From Bacteroides sp. MSB163 (GTDB lineage Bacteria > Bacteroidota > Bacteroidia > Bacteroidales > Bacteroidaceae), in contig NZ_CP143867.1 in the NCBI RefSeq assembly GCF_036416795.1, forward strand, positions 5,014,001 to 5,078,000: a stretch of DNA of 64,000 bases. Direction: 5' to 3'. Within the stretch, counting starts at the first letter, position 1; every line of letters begins with the position of its first letter. Below are positions 40,539-48,133 of the stretch, one piece after another. The notes under the pieces were generated by a model. That model worked only from the letters and a program-made list of their open reading frames with translations. It was not told the DNA's origin and searched no databases. Position numbers and translations under genes: made by a program.

Positions 40539-43202
40539 ATGGAAACTATAAAAATTCCCTTTACCGGCATTAATCGAAGCATTGATGAAGGTGTATCAAC
40601 TGACGGCCAATGCATGGAACTTATCAATGCACGAATCAAAAACAGTTCAGTAGAACCAATAGGAAAGCCTGTTTTTATCCATGAGCTTGCAAATGCAGAA
40701 AAGGTGTTCTACCATACACTCGCTAAAAAAATACTTGTTCTGGAAACAGATGGGAGAATACAGGCTCTCAATGAAGATTACTCTCACTTTGAGTGGTTAT
40801 CATCCGATCTAACTGGTAAAGTCAATGATATTGCCTTTCTGGGAAATATAGCATGCTTCATTACGGATACTCAGATACTATACGAGATATTTGAGAACAA
40901 CGTTGATGGATACAAATACGTTAGTTCCATCCCTGAAGTACCACAAATTAAAATCTCGCAAATGTCTAAGGTCACAAGTATCTGCCCAGATTCTAAATTT
41001 CTTGGTGGTAGAAAATCTGATGGATTCACCAGCGAAGAGTTTATGCGTACTGCTGATTATAATGCTGTTGGATATTTAGACAATTGCATTGATACACTAA
41101 ACAAAGAAGAATATATTGTTGGTCCTTGCCTTCTTAAATATGCGTTTAGAACATCTTCCGGAGAATATATAAAGGAGTCTCCCATCTTCCTGGTAGAGCA
41201 CGGAACCCAGATAGATTATACCTTTGACTTTAAAGGAGGGGGTAGAGACTCATATAGTAAAAAAGTATCATTTTGCCAAATAAATCCTTTCTTCTATTAT
41301 GATAACGAGCCTAATAACGCCACATTAAAGGATTACACTTATGAATTTGGCGCAATGGGCACCAAAATAGACTTCTCTTTCGATGATTTTGATTTATCTT
41401 ATCTAACCCCTCTTATAATTTCCATTGATGTGTTTATTTCTCCAATAGACTGGTTCGAAAAAAAAGAGAGTAAATACGGAAGCATAACCTACAATCAATA
41501 TCAAAGAACCAACAACGAAACAGAACAGATACTGAAAGCCTATCGTTTTTATAAAGTTGCAGAATTTTCATTGAAAGGTAAACAGACCTGGAGACTTGAT
41601 GAATGGTCAAAAGACAATATCTCTATTCAAGAGCAATTGATAACATCCGAAACAAAACACTCTTTTTCTGCCCAAACAAACTATGTATATAATTCAAGAT
41701 TGCATTTGGCTAACATCAACTACTCCTATTTTAAAGGATATATGTACGGGTATGAGAGCCAGACCCAAGAATCGAATACGGAATATACTCTAACGATTTG
41801 TACCGCCATTAGCACAGAACAAGGGGAAACCATTGTCAAAAACACGATATCATCAAAACAGTTAATAATTCCATTTCTTACATATCCTGATTCAAGGGCA
41901 CATACCATGAGTCTGTTTATAACACCTAAATCAAGCAGCGGAGCGACCGGGGAAACTCTCAAAAAAGTATTTTCACTCCAGAAACACCCCTATCTCGATA
42001 TCGCCTACTATTGCCAGCCAGCTCAAAGATGGGGGAAAATACCTGGTGATAGAAGCAGTTATGGTTTAATACTTTCTTCCTATTACATATCTATTGATCA
42101 GAAACTCGAATCTGATAAACCCGCAGAAGAGAACACACATTATACAGCGCGTAACGTACTCAAAGTATCAGCCTTAAATAGTCCAATGGTATTTCCAGCA
42201 TCACAGACTTATCAACCAACAAATACAGAAATAGTGGGCCTATGCTCCAATACCACAGCTTTATCACAAGGGCAATTTGGACAACACCCATTGTATGTAT
42301 TTGCCACAGATGGAGTATATGCAATGTCAGTAGGAACAGGCAATCTAGTCTATTCAACACAAACGCCAATAACACGCGATGTCTGCATAAATCCCAAATC
42401 TATTAAAGGCATAGATCAAGCTGTTATCTTTGCTTCCAAGCGTGGACTTATGATGATAGCTGGAAATACTGCAAAATCAATATCTGATGATATGATCGGA
42501 TATCTCCCATCCTGTGTTACTTCTTCCCCTATCATCTCTAAGATAGCAGCTATAGGATCATTTTCTTTATCATTAGTAGAGTTTACTCAATATCTTGAAA
42601 AAGCAGAAGTAGGTTACAACTATCCGGAGAATGAGCTAATCATAGCAAATAAAAACTATCCTTATGCCTACTTATTTAATATGGAGTCAAGAACATGGTC
42701 TAAGATATCTTGTTGTATTAAGAACTTCACCAATAAATATCCCGAATGCTATGCTTTGATAGATAGTGAATCAGTAACTCCTGGTATTTACGATATGCAA
42801 AATAGTCATAGAAGTATATCAAATATACTCTTATTGACTAAACCTATAAAGATGGGGAGCAATGCTCACAAACGCATTATACAGACCGCGTTAAGAGGAA
42901 TGATTAAGGGCGCAATGTCAGACTTGTATTTACGTGGTGAACCAGTAATGTTTAGAGGTGAAAGCCTTAATATATTCTCTGATATTGGGTTGTACATTTT
43001 AGGTTCCAATGATGCTGAACACTTCACCCTTATATCAGGTAAAGAAAGTATTGTTGATATCCGCGATCTTGTTACCAAAATGAATAAATCCAAAGCATTC
43101 AAGTTCTTCATGGTAGCCTTGGCCGGCGGTGTCAGAACCGACGTGTCATTAAACTACATGGAATTTGTTGCATCCGAAGCCTTTGAGAATAGACTAAGAT
43201 AA
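40539..43202 (+). CDS. Large phage structural protein, probably tail or DNA-stabilisation type
   Basis: The protein has 887 residues from the ATG at 40539 (METIKIPFTGIN); the frame opens 49 codons upstream. It is beta-rich and contains LYVFATDGVYAMSVG and DQAVIFASKRGLMMIAG, repeats that resemble blades of a propeller, as in packaged-DNA stabilisation or tail-associated proteins of podophage-like Bacteroides phages. It is convergent with the minus-strand late genes. The function is inferred from size, composition and position. Confidence 0.55.
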   Translation: METIKIPFTGINRSIDEGVSTDGQCMELINARIKNSSVEPIGKPVFIHELANAEKVFYHTLAKKILVLETDGRIQALNEDYSHFEWLSSDLTGKVNDIAFLGNIACFITDTQILYEIFENNVDGYKYVSSIPEVPQIKISQMSKVTSICPDSKFLGGRKSDGFTSEEFMRTADYNAVGYLDNCIDTLNKEEYIVGPCLLKYAFRTSSGEYIKESPIFLVEHGTQIDYTFDFKGGGRDSYSKKVSFCQINPFFYYDNEPNNATLKDYTYEFGAMGTKIDFSFDDFDLSYLTPLIISIDVFISPIDWFEKKESKYGSITYNQYQRTNNETEQILKAYRFYKVAEFSLKGKQTWRLDEWSKDNISIQEQLITSETKHSFSAQTNYVYNSRLHLANINYSYFKGYMYGYESQTQESNTEYTLTICTAISTEQGETIVKNTISSKQLIIPFLTYPDSRAHTMSLFITPKSSSGATGETLKKVFSLQKHPYLDIAYYCQPAQRWGKIPGDRSSYGLILSSYYISIDQKLESDKPAEENTHYTARNVLKVSALNSPMVFPASQTYQPTNTEIVGLCSNTTALSQGQFGQHPLYVFATDGVYAMSVGTGNLVYSTQTPITRDVCINPKSIKGIDQAVIFASKRGLMMIAGNTAKSISDDMIGYLPSCVTSSPIISKIAAIGSFSLSLVEFTQYLEKAEVGYNYPENELIIANKNYPYAYLFNMESRTWSKISCCIKNFTNKYPECYALIDSESVTPGIYDMQNSHRSISNILLLTKPIKMGSNAHKRIIQTALRGMIKGAMSDLYLRGEPVMFRGESLNIFSDIGLYILGSNDAEHFTLISGKESIVDIRDLVTKMNKSKAFKFFMVALAGGVRTDVSLNYMEFVASEAFENRLR

Positions 43203-43205
43203 AAA

Positions 43206-43231
43206 AGGAGAGGTATACCCTCTCCTATCCA
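43206..43231. terminator. Bidirectional terminator between converging late genes
   Basis: AGGAGAGG (43206-43213) pairs with CCTCTCCT (43219-43226), preceded by A residues. The hairpin separates the plus-strand gene (stop 43202) from the minus-strand gene that stops at 43232. The T run on the plus side is weak. Confidence 0.65.
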
Positions 43232-43714
43232 TTATATTCCACCCAAATCAGTTGCTCGTCTCCTGACTATTCCACTTATCATTCCGATAAACTTCACCAC
43301 ATCCCACATTAATTTTTCATTCCTCTGTTCTGGAACCGGAACAAGTTCCGGCTTTACAGTCAAAAGCCATTCATAATGTACGTAATTAACAATGTAATCC
43401 CCAATAGCCTTCTTCAATAACTCCATGATCTTATCAGCATGTGGAGGAATCCTTTCATAAGGTATCAAATTAATGCTGATTTTCTCACTATCAATCTGCC
43501 ATTCAAAACATTTTACCCGCTTAATAAGACGGCCACTAATATTATTTAAGGCCGTTTCTACAGGTGAACGAAGCATATCATAATCATCTGAAGAAGTTTG
43601 GATGCTGGAAAAATCAACATCCTTTTTCTTCAAAGATTCTCCCTGATAGTAAGTACGAACATCTACTTCAGAGAAGATGGCACTTAACTGTATTTCAATA
43701 TTCAGCGAATCCAT
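43232..43714 (-). CDS. Late phage protein, third of three tandem paralogs
   Basis: The protein has 160 residues. It shares a layout with the two genes upstream: IEIQLSAIFSEV at the start, YYQGES, a DDYDML segment, then IGDYIVNYVHYEWLL. The three differ in sequence but keep spacing and length. Its stop adjoins a terminator. Position in the late operon suggests a small virion subunit or tail assembly protein. Confidence 0.6.
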   Translation of the reverse strand: MDSLNIEIQLSAIFSEVDVRTYYQGESLKKKDVDFSSIQTSSDDYDMLRSPVETALNNISGRLIKRVKCFEWQIDSEKISINLIPYERIPPHADKIMELLKKAIGDYIVNYVHYEWLLTVKPELVPVPEQRNEKLMWDVVKFIGMISGIVRRRATDLGGI

Positions 43715-44205
43715 TAGGTGGTAGGTTCAGATGAAGTACGTTTAGGCTTGTCTCTTTGTGCCCCAAGCAACCTTAATTCTTCTTCTATTTCACCGAGCCG
43801 ATTATCAAAACGAGGTGCTTCATCAGGCTTAATAAGATTGAGCCACTTAGCCAAAGTGTAATAGGAAAGATAACTCAGCATGTTATCTTTGATAGTTTCT
43901 TTTTGGGTTTCCATGAAGTTAGATACAGCATTGGTGGTGAAAATGATTTTAGTTTTATTTTCATCCCATGAGTATGATGTTTTCCCAAGAACACGGCTCA
44001 GAATATTTCCTAATTTCGTTCCACCTTCTTGAGCTAGATCCTTTAACACAGTGTCGTCATCGTCATTAGCCTGAAGCTTTGCTGCCAGTTCTGCTAACTT
44101 AGGATCTGTTTTTAGAGCTTCGCCTAAATAGTAAGAATGCTCTTTCATTTGTTCGAAGAGACTTTTAGCTGTCAGTTCGAGAGTTATAACTTTACTTCCT
44201 TCCAT
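43714..44205 (-). CDS. Late phage protein, second of three tandem paralogs
   Basis: The protein has 163 residues. It has the same architecture as its neighbours: VITLELTAKSLFEQM, YYLGEAL, a DDDDTVL segment, then MLSYLSYYTLAKWLNL. It overlaps the next gene by one base at its stop, so the two are coupled. Function is not known. Confidence 0.6.
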   Translation of the reverse strand: MEGSKVITLELTAKSLFEQMKEHSYYLGEALKTDPKLAELAAKLQANDDDDTVLKDLAQEGGTKLGNILSRVLGKTSYSWDENKTKIIFTTNAVSNFMETQKETIKDNMLSYLSYYTLAKWLNLIKPDEAPRFDNRLGEIEEELRLLGAQRDKPKRTSSEPTT

Positions 44206-44224
44206 AAAAATAGATATTTAATTA

Positions 44225-44653
44225 TTAATTGCGTTTTGGTCTTTCTCGTTCTAAAAGATACTTTTTGATTGCGATAGCTTGTTCATCACATATCGTTCCG
44301 TAATAGGTTACCTCTTCTTTCGATGTCAGGTTGAACCATTGCATACAAATGTAATTTGAAACGTATTGTTTCAATGACTTCTCTAATGCCATCTTCACAG
44401 TCTGCTTCCAACTGGACGGAAGCACAAAGCAAAAAGCTGAAAACTCATTAGTTTCTTCTGATAAATACCCGTATCTGGAGACAATATCAGCAACACTGCT
44501 AACAGCTTCCCCAAAGTAACTATTCAGGAGATTTTCATCATCTTCTGAGGAAGATATTTGCTCAACATCCTTACTCTTAGCACCAGTGTATCCAGTTATT
44601 TTGTATACTTCCGGCATTATTTCAGCTTTATTTAAAGTTACTTCTATATTCAT
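44225..44653 (-). CDS. Late phage protein, first of three tandem paralogs
   Basis: The protein has 142 residues. It begins MNIEVTLNKAEIMPEV and contains YTGAKS, SSSEDDENLL and YVSNYICMQWFNL, aligning with the two downstream genes. It was probably the parent or sister copy. It lies next to the spanin-like protein gene with a 28-nt gap. Confidence 0.6.
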   Translation of the reverse strand: MNIEVTLNKAEIMPEVYKITGYTGAKSKDVEQISSSEDDENLLNSYFGEAVSSVADIVSRYGYLSEETNEFSAFCFVLPSSWKQTVKMALEKSLKQYVSNYICMQWFNLTSKEEVTYYGTICDEQAIAIKKYLLERERPKRN

Positions 44654-44681
44654 ATCACAAATATATGATGATGAGAATTAT

Positions 44682-45254
44682 TCAAGTTGTTATTTTACAA
44701 CTATTTCCGTGCTTCTTTAATTTATAAATAGCCCATCCAACGCCACTTATAACAACTAAAGTAATTAAGGCCCAAATCATATTACTTATTTGCTTGGGTA
44801 ATGTCGTTTCATCTTTCTGTTTCTCCTGTTCCTGCCTTACATTTTCCTGGCTTTGAGAAGACGATGAACTATCAGACTTCAACATTACACTGTCTGCAGC
44901 TGATACATTTGTATCCTGTTTAATCTTATTGTTTTCTTCTGTATTCCCCTCAGCCAGCAACGGATGCTTACCTGTATCCGGATTAATAGGTTTAGTGGTA
45001 TCATACAATCGCCAATTCATTTTCCGACTAGTAGTACTATGTAAGAAGCTGGATATATCTTGCATAGAAGTAAAGCCAAAATCTCTAATCTGCCTGATAC
45101 TATCTACTTTTTGGGTAGATATCTCTTGCTTCATGGCAAACTTATGACTTCCACACGAATATAGCGACATCATAGCAGACATTATAGCAAGTCCAATAAT
45201 TCCCCAGACTAGCAATCCGAGGAATTCATGTTTCTGATCTTTAGTTAGTCTCAT
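44682..45254 (-). CDS. Spanin-like or accessory lysis membrane protein
   Basis: The protein has 190 residues. An N-terminal membrane segment (FLGLLVWGIIGLAIMSAMMS) ends in LYSCGS, which may be a lipoprotein-type cleavage site. The long polar middle is Ser/Gln-rich, and a C-terminal membrane segment (MIWALITLVVISGVGWAIY) follows. A protein anchored at both ends across the periplasm is the pattern of unimolecular spanins. It lies next to the M15 endolysin, supporting a lysis role. Confidence 0.5.
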   Translation of the reverse strand: MRLTKDQKHEFLGLLVWGIIGLAIMSAMMSLYSCGSHKFAMKQEISTQKVDSIRQIRDFGFTSMQDISSFLHSTTSRKMNWRLYDTTKPINPDTGKHPLLAEGNTEENNKIKQDTNVSAADSVMLKSDSSSSSQSQENVRQEQEKQKDETTLPKQISNMIWALITLVVISGVGWAIYKLKKHGNSCKITT

Positions 45255-45649
45255 AATGTAAGCACCTGTTTACGGTTTGCCCCCTTCCGATAGCTCACGT
45301 GTACCCATGAGAAATGTTTCTCATCAATCAATTGATCGAAGGGAAGGCCTAGTTCTTGAATCAGACAGAACAACTTCTTATTCTCAGCCGGGCTCCCTCC
45401 GGTTATATCTGCCGCCCGTCCAGTCATGTGGTCGCTCGTAGCTGAACCTTTCACGGCTTTATTGAGTGCCGGGCAACGGAAACCACTGTTCACAGTGATT
45501 GGCTTACTGTATGCCTCCCGTAATGGGTCCAGTACGTTATCTACTAATGCAGTCATATTGACTACATGTTCCTTCTTACACCGGTTATCAATACCTAATT
45601 GATCGGCTGTATCTGATTTACAGAGTTCAGCGATTGTAAAGTACTTCAT
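45251..45649 (-). CDS. Peptidase M15 endolysin
   Basis: This 132-residue protein is a zinc D-Ala-D-Ala-type peptidase of the M15_3 kind. Zinc ligands are visible in SDHMTGRAADI (His, Asp) and in WVHVSY (His), and VNSGFRCPALN is the substrate-side motif. It cuts peptidoglycan peptides, so it is probably the phage lysin. It has no signal peptide and needs the holin-like protein encoded just upstream. It overlaps the spanin-like gene by 4 nt. Confidence 0.85.
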   Translation of the reverse strand: MKYFTIAELCKSDTADQLGIDNRCKKEHVVNMTALVDNVLDPLREAYSKPITVNSGFRCPALNKAVKGSATSDHMTGRAADITGGSPAENKKLFCLIQELGLPFDQLIDEKHFSWVHVSYRKGANRKQVLTL

Positions 45650-45666
45650 TTCTTTTCCTCCTTTTA

Positions 45667-46038
45667 TTAATAATCACTTGGTGGCTGCCGATTGGCACAT
45701 CCACGAACATCACATTTCTTTAGCTCGGCTTCTTTAAGACGCAATTCCAACTCATAATTCTTCTTTATAAGTTCCAGCTTTTCAGCCTTTAGTTTATTGT
45801 TCTCAGAATACAGGAAATCTACTTTCCCGTCTCTTGAGGTCATTCTTACATCGGACTTATCAAGTTGTCCGGATAAGTTAGAAATTACATTCAAAAGATT
45901 CTGTATCTCGGCCGCATCAGCGGAAGCATCTTCTTTCCGGGCATTCGTTTTTCGATTTACCCAGAAAGTTATAACCCATCGTATAGCTTCGAACCCACCT
46001 AATGTTCCGACTATAGCCAACCATTCGTTTAAGCCCAT
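45667..46038 (-). CDS. Holin-like membrane protein with coiled coil
   Basis: The protein has 123 residues. One N-terminal membrane segment (LAIVGTLGGFEAIRWVITFWV) is followed by a coiled coil (YSENNKLKAEKLELIKKNYE) and a short Cys-containing tail. Position directly before the endolysin gene supports a holin or holin-accessory role. It is not a recognised holin family. Confidence 0.5.
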   Translation of the reverse strand: MGLNEWLAIVGTLGGFEAIRWVITFWVNRKTNARKEDASADAAEIQNLLNVISNLSGQLDKSDVRMTSRDGKVDFLYSENNKLKAEKLELIKKNYELELRLKEAELKKCDVRGCANRQPPSDY

Positions 46039-46082
46039 ATACTTGACATTTTCAGAATTAATACTACCTTTGTTATCGCATA

Positions 46083-46146
46083 AGACCGTTAAGGTCTTAG
46101 TATTTTGTCGTTATCCCGCCCGGCCAGTGATGGTAGGACGGGATTT
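46083..46146. other. Two hairpins between the tail gene and the lysis genes
   Basis: TAAGACC/GGTCTTA (about 46083-46101) and ATCCCG...CGGGAT (about 46115-46144) form two stems in the 115-bp gap. T residues follow only on the plus strand. They could act as a weak terminator or as an mRNA processing site between the tail gene and the lysis genes. Confidence 0.45.
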
Positions 46147-46153
46147 TAATTTA

Positions 46154-48124
46154 TTACGATTTTGAATAATGCTTGGTCTGCTCGTTATTCTTGTAAAATG
46201 TCAAACCGTTAGAAGGAATCAAATAACAGGAATAATCATCAGAACCTACTTTTTGAGAACAAAAGATTGTTCCACTGTCTATTGAAGTTTCATTATATAA
46301 CACATTATCTACATATCTACGCAGCCTAAGTCGTGGAAGATAATTAACAATACCATTCCATTCGCTTTCAAAAAAGCTCAAGCTCCCAACTTCTATACCG
46401 TCTTGAGTGTACATTTTGAGACTATTAGTAATCGGGTCTATTTCTATACGAGTACCATTCGAGGAAGTGGAAATCTTACCTACTATCTCTATTTCTCCAT
46501 TTTCTTTAATTCTAAAAGAATCATTGGGGGACTTTATATTCTTGAAGACTCCACTTGTCGCATTTACCTCACCATTGAATTTATACTTCCTGTTTTCAGG
46601 ATCAAGCTCAAAAATGACTTCATTATCCACCAAAGCGAAGATACCGGATCGTTCAACTCCATCAATTGTAATGCACTTATCCCCCTGGACTATGCCGGTC
46701 AAAATCGGTTCCTCGGCTGTTCCGGCATTCTTCCCCGTAAACAGCTTCGGAGATATCATATACTCGCTGCCTATCTGCACTTTATTGGTATCCCATCCTA
46801 CAAGCCAATCAGGTACATTTGACATAACTTTGGAGATTGAACCCTCAGTGAGCAACACATAATCAGGAATTGACTTTTCATAGGTCTTCACCGCAATACT
46901 GTCATATGCCGATGATATGTCGAGGGATATATTTATAAAGTTAAGCGATTCTAAAGGTTGACTGGAAAGTACTTCAACACCTTCCTTTAAATAAGACACA
47001 CGCCATCTGTCAGGAGCATAATCTTCCTTAGTACTTCCACTAATACGATACAACCTAGCTGTAATAGCATTTCCAGAAACAGGAACACTATGTATGTCAC
47101 ACGGGATATCATTAATCCGGATATTGTTCATATAGAATTCAATCTGCAATAGAACCGCATCCTTTCCGTCTGCACCTTTCAGGTTTTCCTTGACTTCAGG
47201 GGAAAGATTATCCCAGCCAAGGATCACATCTCCCATCGTGCACACATACTTTTTCTTGTCTGCATCCCATCGCCACGATATGGCACCCCCTGCAAGATAA
47301 CCCGACTTGTCACGGTTGAATTGAGCGGAACCGTCACCAAATTCAGCTGATCCGTCAGGATGAATACAATAAACCGTATGTCCGCTGGAATCCGTACCCT
47401 TAATCATGCCGTTTTCGCAGTAAAATCCACGAGCACCATCTCCACCGGGAATATCACCGCCAAGACGGGTTTTAACTTTACCAGTCCAGTCCTTACTATC
47501 AATGTCGAACATGATATCAATAGCAGGCTGGCCACTCTCATCAGCGTGGATATAGATAGCCGACTGTCGGTTTTTGTCTACCGAATTACCAAACTGTACG
47601 ATATCGTTCCCAACCTCTGGAGGATTGTTCACATTGCCCTCTTCATCCTTATCGAATTCTGACACCAAAACATGAATTACATCATCCACAACGGACGCAA
47701 TCTCAACATGGTAGAATGTTTGTTTAGTTCCGGAGTAAGTCTGACATCGCATGAAGTCATGAGCGACAAAGCTCATGGTCTCATCCTCCAAGGTGACGAG
47801 GTATTCAGTGCCGTCTTCGGAGAGAGTAACAGTAGCGATCTTACCACATGCCTGAGATATACCCAGAGAACCGATTATCGCCCGCATCTTGCTTACCAGC
47901 ATCTCGAACACGATAAACTGTTCACGCACCCGGATGGAATCAATTTCAAGCATCCATTTGCCCTTTACATACTCCCAGATTTTCCACCCGTAACCTACAA
48001 ACCCGGACATGAAGTCTTCTACCGCTTCTGCCACCCATTCACCGGCCGCATTCATCACCTGCCTGCCCGTCTTCTTGGCGGAAGCAAGCATACCAACAAC
48101 TTTCGCAGTGCTTAATATTGCCAT
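46154..48124 (-). CDS. Phage tail protein, probably central fibre/baseplate-type
   Basis: The protein has 656 residues. The first 60 are amphipathic and aromatic. The body is beta-rich, with collagen-like GGDIPGGDGARGFY and ENLKGADGKDAVL, and repeats such as MFDIDSKDWTG and FKNIKSPNDSFRIKENGEIE typical of tail-fibre and central-tip proteins. It ends in a beta-rich tail. It lies in the tail operon before the lysis genes, downstream of the tailspike-like gene. The assignment as adhesin or baseplate component is by composition and position. Confidence 0.6.
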   Translation of the reverse strand: MAILSTAKVVGMLASAKKTGRQVMNAAGEWVAEAVEDFMSGFVGYGWKIWEYVKGKWMLEIDSIRVREQFIVFEMLVSKMRAIIGSLGISQACGKIATVTLSEDGTEYLVTLEDETMSFVAHDFMRCQTYSGTKQTFYHVEIASVVDDVIHVLVSEFDKDEEGNVNNPPEVGNDIVQFGNSVDKNRQSAIYIHADESGQPAIDIMFDIDSKDWTGKVKTRLGGDIPGGDGARGFYCENGMIKGTDSSGHTVYCIHPDGSAEFGDGSAQFNRDKSGYLAGGAISWRWDADKKKYVCTMGDVILGWDNLSPEVKENLKGADGKDAVLLQIEFYMNNIRINDIPCDIHSVPVSGNAITARLYRISGSTKEDYAPDRWRVSYLKEGVEVLSSQPLESLNFINISLDISSAYDSIAVKTYEKSIPDYVLLTEGSISKVMSNVPDWLVGWDTNKVQIGSEYMISPKLFTGKNAGTAEEPILTGIVQGDKCITIDGVERSGIFALVDNEVIFELDPENRKYKFNGEVNATSGVFKNIKSPNDSFRIKENGEIEIVGKISTSSNGTRIEIDPITNSLKMYTQDGIEVGSLSFFESEWNGIVNYLPRLRLRRYVDNVLYNETSIDSGTIFCSQKVGSDDYSCYLIPSNGLTFYKNNEQTKHYSKS

Positions 48125-48133
48125 TTTAATCTA

